Shown piece after piece: positions 27,401 through 37,400 of a stretch of DNA of 64,000 nucleotides (positions within the stretch are counted from its first letter, which is position 1; each line of letters opens with the position of its first letter). Below the pieces are notes generated by a model. The model was not told the DNA's origin, searched no databases, and was given only the letters and a program-made list of their open reading frames with translations. The stretch comes from Lethocerus indicus. Its lineage: Eukaryota > Arthropoda > Insecta > Hemiptera > Belostomatidae. The stretch spans positions 12,671,154 through 12,735,153 of the forward strand of contig JACDQD010000002.1 of NCBI GenBank assembly GCA_019843655.1. Reading direction: 5' to 3'. The translations under genes and the position numbers were made by a program.

Positions 27401-30400
27401 TCATCATAATTCAAACTAGTGGGTATTCAAAGCTTTATCTATTTGAAAATATTACGTAAGTTTATTTTCCAATTATCATTCTAGAATCTATTCCAAACGT
27501 ACATTTGATTGAAATATAATAATCTGCTTCAATTTCAACTTAGTAATTGTTCATACGATACTAGGAAATTACTGTAGTCATATAAACGCCATCGCATTAA
27601 CCTTTAGATGGTAATTAAATCCGGTTATTATGCCGTTGCATTTCAAACAGTCGTCGGGTCGGGACCATGAGACAAGTGCAGTCGTATTAGTAACCTTGTG
27701 GACACGGCCATTTATAGGAGACACTTCTGGTTCTAAAAATTAAAACAATATTTTCAAAAAACGTCCACTTAAACAGGTTAAGTGCGGTTGATTGCAGTCC
27801 CACTAATATTAACCGTGGGGATTCGCGCATATATGCAGTAGTAAAGAAACGAATAATAACTTTTAAATTAACCGAATCATAGTTATAGTATGTAAAGATC
27901 CTAACACACTCTTTAGTTCAATTTTAAGTTTTCCGAAGTAGTACTGACCTCTACATTGCAAGAAAAAGTTCGTTTTATCATTGTTTCGGTATAAAGATAT
28001 AATGAAATTCCATTAATAAAGCGCAAACATTTGTTTACATCATAGCGTCTGGCCAATGTCCTGGCCACATAAGAAATACTGGTAGTTGTTGCAAACAATT
28101 GTTTCATTGTTTAAAGAACTAGTTCGTGCATATCGGTAAAAGTAAAATCGCTTGGAATAAAAACAGAAACAAATAAAAATAGCACACGTGTAAGTACAAA
28201 CTTTCACGCACCTTTGGGATACGTAGTAAACGATACGACCTGACTATATTTTTCCATGTTTTGGACCGCTGCCCAATACCTGCGGAAAGGACGGAGCCCA
28301 AACAAAACTGCCATCCTGGTACCTGAGACAGTCAGTTGGCCAGCATCATCCCAGCACGGTGTAAATTGGCCGGTGGTGATCACAAAAATGCACTACAAAA
28401 AAGAGCCACAATTTAACCTAGCGGTACTTATAGTAATTATATAGTTAAATTGATCAATTCCAAATCCAATGATTTATTATTGGAATTAAATAATAATATT
28501 ACAATGAGTTTAGTATAATTGTAGAATAATAGTTTAGTTTATGATGTAAAACAGACTAGGACGTTAGTGGTGGGATGGTTGGCCGTTTTATGGTTATTCT
28601 CTTTAACCCAATAGAGATACAACAATATTTTGAAAGACAATTTTATTAATAAATCCCGAATGAAAATAATATAGAGTTGGCATACCATAAAGGTGCAGTT
28701 TAAGTTCGTTACTCGAACCTTAAAAATGTAGTAATTTCTTAAGATATACGTAAGACTGTTTAATTGCATATAATTCAACATACTCACACTGTAAGTCACA
28801 TTAAATGAGGTTTCATCGATTGTTTCTTCGTCGGTATTCCAAGTGACCGTTACAGTATTGTCTTCTGACACGTTCGTCCTCATGTCCCATATCTCACTGC
28901 CTTTTAGAACACAACATGTCCCATACATCAAATCATATTAATAGTATTCGCGGTTATTTGTAGTTCTTTGATGTCTGTATTAACAATGAAATGGAAGGAA
29001 GTACCGAGTACGGACTGCAACGAGGTAAAAAGAGGGAATTTATAACCATTTTAAATTAATTTTTAAGCACTGATGTCAACAAGATGAGTGAATGAACCAA
29101 AAATAAAAATCTCCGTAATAACTGAAGCGTAAAGTGAATTGGTGCGATTATGTTTTTTATATTGTCAATTCGACAATGCTGTGGGTATCATGGAAATGAG
29201 AAGGCTAACTTCTCTCCATTTTGTTCTTTGCCTAGCAATTAACAGCCTGACTATGGGGTTCTATTTAGTTTGTTACACTCTACGCTGCGTTCTATTAACA
29301 ATATCATAGACGATGAGTTAGTCGATGAGCCGAATCGTCCCCGACTAATGTTATTTCCCTGCCTAGGGCAGATCCTTAAGTAGGTGAGAGAGATTCGTGG
29401 GGGACACGAACCAAAGGACTGTGACGTTTACATTAAAACGAATCCAAACTGTGTCGACTGGACACACCATTTTTTAGAGTCACTAAAGCAGTCACAATGA
29501 GAAGTTTCCTTTGTCCTCCCATTACTCCTTCTTCCGGAACCTAATCTGATTACTTATCAGACATCATCTGTATCTCAATTCTAATTTGTAATTCCCATGA
29601 TAATTACTGTTTCATTTAGATGATAAATATTTACAACACACAAATGATGCTCGCAAATAGTGACGATATTTTTAAAATAGTTGAGTGTTTCTTACTTTCG
29701 TCTGTCTTAAATTGAACGATATTTGAAAATTCTCCCCGCCTGCCATCCTCTGAGATCTGTCTAACCCTGGCCCTGTAGGTGATACCGGGTGTAAGCGGCA
29801 TGAAAACGTGATCGGTTTTATTACTCTCGGTTGACTGCCATCCACCGCCCCAGTTTATCTGCACTTCACTCAACGCCAACGGGCAAGTCATGTCCTCCAC
29901 ATTAGAATCGTCCTGAAATTGAAGGCAATCGATACATTTTTTAACCACTTGACATACAATGACGTCTCTGAGACGTCATCCATTTCATGTGCCATTGTAG
30001 ACTTTGACGTCTCCGAGACGTCAAGAACTGTCTTCGGCTAAAACCGGGCAGTATATTATTAGATTAGCTGTTTCGTTCGTGGATCGATGCTGTTTTGTTT
30101 AGAGTGTTTAGATACAAAATCGCATCGGCAAATATCAAGAATCGCAATGAAAACGGTAGAATAGCAGTGAGCTCGCACGCCGAACGCCATAGCACACATC
30201 TCAATTTTGTAAAAATCAGAAATAATTATCCCAAGATGTTTGAGTTGAATGCATTATATGAAAGTGACGATGAAAGTCTATTAGGCTGCTCTACTGGTGG
30301 TAGTGAAATTTAAAATCAAAGTGGCTATCCTACACGCGGCAGACCGACACAAAGTGAAAGCCCGACTCGGTTACAAGCAAAACATTGGGCACAATTTCCC

Positions 30401-31347
30401 GAACACATACCTACGACAAATAAAAAGCAATATCCTGCAAAAAGATGCCATGTGTGTATGAAACACAATATAAGAAGTGAAAAGACTTGGCAGTGTAAAA
30501 CATGCCTCGTTCCACTATATATTCCTAAATGCTTTGAGAAGTATCACACGTTAAAAAACTATTATATAATTATTTTATTGTATTAATTAATTATCAACCT
30601 TATTAAATGTTATAAAGCATGTAAATTTCAAAATAAATCGTCCCCTTTCTGAGCTTGTATAAGAGTGTTCCTAAATGGCCAAATTAATTGGTATCATACG
30701 GACGCGTCGACGCGCATTTTATTTGTATATCAAGTGGTTAATAGATTAACAGCCGATCTTCTCTACCTTCGATACACATCAACATAACATATATTTCCGT
30801 GTTGTATCAGATTTTCAGTTATAACATACATGATAATTGCTCTCGTGATATCACCATTATTTTACGGTTTTGTTCAAATACAATGACAGGAATGGTAATA
30901 TTAAAAGTGGACAGCTATTACTTTGAAATTATAGAAAGGAAACAAATTCACCTATATTAATATGCCGGACGATTGCATTTTTAATTGTTTCATTATTCGG
31001 ATATAATATATTATTATATATTATATATAGTCAATTCATTTTATTGTCTGAAAACTATTTCGTCCATTCATTCAGCAATTAAATATCACGAAATCAGAAT
31101 TATTTCGATGTATCAATGCCATTAATGTGATTAGACGTACATTATTACGGAATAGTACTTACAGTCCAGACTAAAACCGCTGAATCCTTCATTATGTGCA
31201 CCGTCATTTTAATGGATTGGCTCACTAGAAACATATTACAGTGTATATTCGGTTTATCTGTTTACAAGAAAATTCCTAAATATATAACAAAATTTTCAAA
31301 GAAGAAAACATTCTCAACAACATTCAGCATTGGACGAAAGTTGCTCA

Positions 31348-31410
<63 letters not shown>

Positions 31411-34400
31411 TAAATCAACTCACAATGGCACTCTGTCAAAAAAGAAGTGAACGGAATTGATTCATGATCATAGAAGTTAAGGTCCTGAGTAAATAGGATT
31501 ATCCTGGTCTGGTAGTGGACACCAGAGCTTAGATTCGTGATCCTTCCAGAGATTTTCCCGTCGTTATTTATACTTTCAATCTTCGTAAAATTCCATTCAC
31601 TATCGCCATCGTTCTATTGAAACAGAAAATATACAATTGCAATTATACTTATACGGAAATGTGTCATCGACCGAACTTATCAATTATTATAGTTGACCAA
31701 CGTATTATTTCAAACGTTTTGTGATTTAGACAGATCTCTATTATTTTTGTCTGCATTGGTCATGAGACATTTCAATCTAGTCCTTTATGCCAAATATAAA
31801 TATCTTATGCGACGCAAAGTATTCTATTGTACCTTAAACCTTAACTTTATTCGTGTTAGGAAGAACTTTTGTCATCAAAATGCTAACACAAATGTGTGGC
31901 GGTACTGAGTTACCGCGATGCTAATAAACACCGAAAGTTATCAATAACATGATTTTTAAATAGGGACGGAGAGGTAGTGCAAAATAGTTTTACCTTCTTT
32001 AAACTATTTCAATACCTCACATAACAGCGGGTAAAATAAATAAATATATTATGGGATTTGATGAGTTATGTAGAATGTAGATTATTGGCGTAGATTTCGT
32101 GTGTTCTGTCTCCTCTCGCTGGTTTGGTCTTTTGCTAGACCGGGGGGGTGGTGGTTGGGCGGGTGAGACGGAAACACGAAATCTACGGTATTCCAACCCC
32201 TCGTAGACCACAAAACAGGTATTTTAAAGTAGATTATTGGAATACTGAATTCAAAAAGAACGCCGATTAATTCATTAATTTGCATCCAAGTTTTGAAAAA
32301 ACTGAACAATTTTTTTTATAATGACCGATTGGAATTAGCAGGTGCGCAATTGACACGTTAATCTTGTCATAGGCGATAAATAATTCTATTTTCAAATTTT
32401 TACAATTTGCAGTAATAATTCCTACTTAATAAGCACACATCGAATTCCCATGAAACGTCTGCTTTAGTCATCGCTCACCTTATATTCTATCCTGAAGTAC
32501 GAAGGCGTTCCATGGCCGCTGATATTTAATATCGTGGTTGATACTTCAGCATAGTTCCCCGCCTGTACCACCATAGGCCCGACTGACAAGTGGACGTATC
32601 CTGGACGGGCGCAAACGAACACATGCCGATGAACAAAGTTCAGTGGAACATTGGTTGGTTTTGTAAACGAGGAATTGAGAAGATTCCAGATATTTTTTTA
32701 AAAATATTTCAGTAATCCGAGTTTAGAATTTTTGGAAAAACCGCGACAACGTGTCTACGCCGAATAAATTGTTAATATCTAATCAATTGTACAAATTTGA
32801 CCGTTGGCGGATGTTTGAGTTAGGAGTGAGGAGAGGCACTTACGATTGATGCAGAGCGGTGGGACGTAGCCGGACTTGCAGCTGTTGGTACAGTAGCCGG
32901 TGTAACGGTCGCAACCAGAGTCCCCCTGGCACATGCCACAGGAGAACGCGCACCCGGCACCCCAACTTCCTTTATCACACGCTGTCAAATTTATAAATAA
33001 CCATGATTACTTAATCGAATGAAACTGCATCGGTGTAATAGCGCAAGGTAGAGTTAGTGAAATTTAATTCTCATTTTACGACATTTAAAACTTGTCTAAA
33101 AATTACTATTCTTGATTTCCACTTTTTTCAGATTTTGTATGTTATGAATGAGATTTTCTTTGTATATATAAGGTAAAAAAGTAATAATTACAGATAATAA
33201 TAATGAATTTAACGAAGTCTGCTTATGATGAGTAAAACTACAACGATGTTGCACACAAATATCGATAATTAAAATAATTTTACTCTTTCAGGAATCTCAT
33301 ATACCTCACTGTATGTAAAATGGGCAAAGCTGATGAAAATATACGAAGAAAGGGTGCCTACATTGAATGCGTTGATTTAGCAATAAATAAAACTCCGGTG
33401 ATAATACAATTGAAAGCAACGGTCTTCTGGGTGGTGGCTTTATTATGTGTGATGAAGCCATTCACAAAACATCCAGCGATTAATATGACCTATATTGATT
33501 CCACCATACTGGAGTTCATGTAATGAGCTCCTCTGCATTAAGCTAGTCAAATTTACAATTGAAAAATTTGCATCGGCACCAGAACATCTAACTCATACAC
33601 AAATTCTTGACAATAGGTAATTGAAGAGAAATTCCAGTGAGGTTCTGCATAGCTTATACCCAAACGGAAAGAATTGTTCACGTGTAAATTTGAATTGAAG
33701 ACCTATTTGGTTTTCGTAAGTGTTTGGAATAGGTGTAAATTATTTAGTAAGTATATGTGCAAATTATATTACCTAGTGTTAGTTATTAAAACTAATTTAT
33801 AAAAACATTGTAAACTGCAAAATGTCACGGTTAGTTCAACCAACATATATTTATGTAAAATGTATCGTTAAATGTTTTTATTTTCTTTCAAAAATTAGGA
33901 GTATTAATTTTCACGAGGGTTATTCTCCGCTTCTGGTAACGGTACTATTACGGTACTGGCTTTAATAGCTTTTGTATAGTGGAAAATTAATTTTTAAAAT
34001 ACTGTATATGATAAAATAGGCAATTACTGTGTCTTGATGAACTTACCTAAGTTGCAAAATGGACCAGAGTAGCCGGTGGGGCATGTGCAATGTCCTTCGT
34101 AAAGACAGAATATCATGTTCATACAACCGAACTTGGTCCCCGAACAGTGGTAGCGGCATCCCTTGCCCCACCTATTATGACCACAAACTAAAACAAAATG
34201 GGCCCGATATCATTCTCCGCCCTTGCGGCTCAAAAATATATTGAAGTTACTTCCGAGTCACAATTGCATACAAATAGTATTTTAAAAAAACGGTAAATAT
34301 GAAATGTCCAGTAACCTTTTTGACAGTTACTTCCATCAAATCCTGGCGGACAGTAGCATTTGTTATTAATGTACGCTCCTCCATTTTCGCACTTAGTGCC

Positions 34401-37400
34401 TAAAATCATAGATATAACGTTATAAACGAAAGTCAAATGTTAAAATTATTTTAATAACTTTTGATTAATCATTCAATTTCTTACTCAAACTGCTATGGGT
34501 GAGTACCGGCATACGAGTGACATTTGTTTCGAGAATTGTCCTGGATTCATAGGCTGAAAAAAATGAGTTATAAAATTAAAAAATTATAAATTCGAAAGGG
34601 ACTTATTACTCATTTTCTATGTCCATTCAACATTAGTTATAATAAATTATTATTCCTACCATCCGGGTTGCATCCGAGGAGTTTCGAAATGTACATCCCT
34701 TCGGAATTTTCAAGAGTGACCCTGAGTTTTACACGCTTAGCGTTCTTTGGCACATCCGCCAAAATTCTATGCTCTTTCCACTGCAAAGTGTCATTCTGGA
34801 AACGTTTATTAGCTAGATATAAAATGTGTTACATATCATTATGAAGAAAGTACCTGAAATGGGAAAAACATGTTGTTCGACTGAACAATGCCAGCCTACT
34901 GTATTGGGCACGAACTATATCTAATACATAAATAATTAAATGTCATTCACTAATTTAACATAAATCAAAATAATAATCATTTCTCCAATCTTTTATTTCA
35001 TATCAAATTAAAAACAGCTTATTGTTTTGTCCGATTATAATACTCTATGAGGAATCCAAAAATATTGGGGGTAGTGAGATGAAAGAAGTAATTCATCAAC
35101 ATACGATCTCCCAAGTGTTTCGAAAATGGTAGGTATTAGTATTTAATAAAAAAAATCCCGAGGGAATTTCAATAGTATGAAAATCTTTATAAAAGGGAAA
35201 TTACAGGACTTCAATGCCATGCAATGTTCAGGTTTGATACACCCCTTACTACTGGTTCGTTTACTTATGAATCTATTGAGATCAATATGATTTGCGTTTC
35301 AATGAATACTATGTGGCTGTCTTGGCTACATTTGTTTTCCCATAACTCAGTTAGAAATTGGATAATGGTACTAACTGTCGCGATTTTTCCTGCGTAGAGT
35401 AGGACTTCTTCGTCAGAAGTAGCATAGGCAACCAGCATTACATTGATGCCGTCGGGGTTTGGGCGCGCAGTTAAATAGTATTCAATAACCAAACACACTT
35501 TTTCCATCTGCAATTTGTCCGATATAGTTTCGAATTTGGCAAACTTCCGTAATGTATATATATAACCTTAAAATGTTAGGGCAAATGTAAGAGGGGGATT
35601 GTCCATTTTTATTCTTCAATCATTAGTTTTTATATTTATTTATTGAAAATATATTATATACGAAACCTCTATATCATAATATGAGAACTTGTGAGGCAAA
35701 ACAGTTCACTTATTTCGCAATCAAATATTGTCTTTTAAAAAACGTGAACCGCCCAACAGTCGGAGGCCAAGGGGAAGCCACCATAATTAGAAGCGGGCAT
35801 ATATCTTACCTATCCGATTTAAAAATGACCCATTTATTACACTGGCATTGGATTTCCAGTTCGTTCCATAGGCATTATCAGAAGGGAGGTTGGATGGAGT
35901 ATCCCAGGTAGGAACTGAAATCCAAAATATTTACTCCCTCACGCACTTAATGTATAGAATGTACAAAATGTATATAGTTTGTAATCGTATAGAGGAACTT
36001 ACGAACGACAGAATAATTGAAGCAGGCCGACGCGGTCAAGGCGTTGTGCCTCACCATTTCGACTACGTAATTCGTATATTTGAGTGGATTTTCAATTGCT
36101 CTCTTCGATCCGGTATCGATTTCTGTAACGGAAAAGAGAGACGGTTAGTACAAATGTAACGTAATTTAAAACGTATAAGGTAAACTATTCCAAGTAGTGT
36201 CTTTGTCAAGGCTGAGTTTAAAACCGAAAATAGACCAAGATAAAGGAGGGACAGTGATTCAGAATAATGTAAATCAACGACCAAGAGTTCATGAACATTT
36301 TTGTTTTTGATATTTTGAGTTCATTCTCTGTGCTGTGTCGTATACGCGAATTCTAAATGAATTGTGGGCTCAATCTTGCCACTAGTTTTTCCCCGCCAAT
36401 CATCGTTAGGGCTACCTTTCCTCGTTTCCGAGAAAAGCACCCTGTCCCTTTCCCGCCCCTTGGAGGTCTATGCCCTTTAGTAGTTCAGTAGTCCTTAATT
36501 TAATGATTTCCGTGTATATATTTAGCTCTTCAGGGACGGTAACTAAGGTGTGATTGTTAATGGCCTAGTACTGCTGAAGGGTGTAATTGTTTTGTATGTA
36601 GGGTGCGGCTGGGGTAATAGTTTAAGTTAATGTGAGACCGTGGAGACGCTGTTCCCGTACAGTCTCCACCTCCGGAGCTCCCTGTGGGGCACTTTGTACA
36701 GTATGAGAACAGATTATATTTCACTATGATTCGGAATTTTTATATATACCGTCTTTTATATATACTGTATACTGTTGGCTTTTTTACAGTATTCATGCTG
36801 GGCTATGCAATATCAAGTGATTAGTAATATATAGAACTACCGTTGAAAGGCGTGAAATTTTGAATGTTCACAATGATAGCACTCACTTACCGAAAGCCAA
36901 TTTCCAGGTATTTTCCGGTCTGAATATAATTATGCCATTCTCGAAACTTGCTGAAACTTCTGTAAACGTAACATTTGAAATAATCAGTTGTAAGTAACAT
37001 ATGGGGATTTCATGCAACATATTTACATGGCATTAGAAAGTAATCAACAATACAATAACGAGGTATTCTTAAAATCACCTTTCTTCATCAAAGGTATGAT
37101 TCTATGCACTCGCGTTACTAATTTACAGGGATTTACAGATTTGCAGGGAATGGTTTTTATCATCACAGATATTAATGTCAGCCACAGTACATTGGCAGAT
37201 CGGTTTCAGTATAACGATATCGTCAGTGCCTCAATGCAGGTGTTAGAAATAAAATACAGATTTATGCTTAACTGTTGGTGGAGCAACTAGCCCCCTTCCG
37301 CTCACAATAGTATTAATATATACTATACTAAAGACTATATAAAATACTCATCAACACACTGTTTAATACATTATAATATATAATTTATAAGGCAAAGAAT

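Noticed and set aside
34059..34244. 61-codon plus-strand frame
   Set aside because: Antisense shadow of the Tie-type EGF exon at 34047-34187.
35376..35507. Alternative acceptor TTGCAG for exon g (edge 35,507)
   Set aside because: A better acceptor by sequence, but it puts the exon out of frame with exon f; kept only as an uncertainty.
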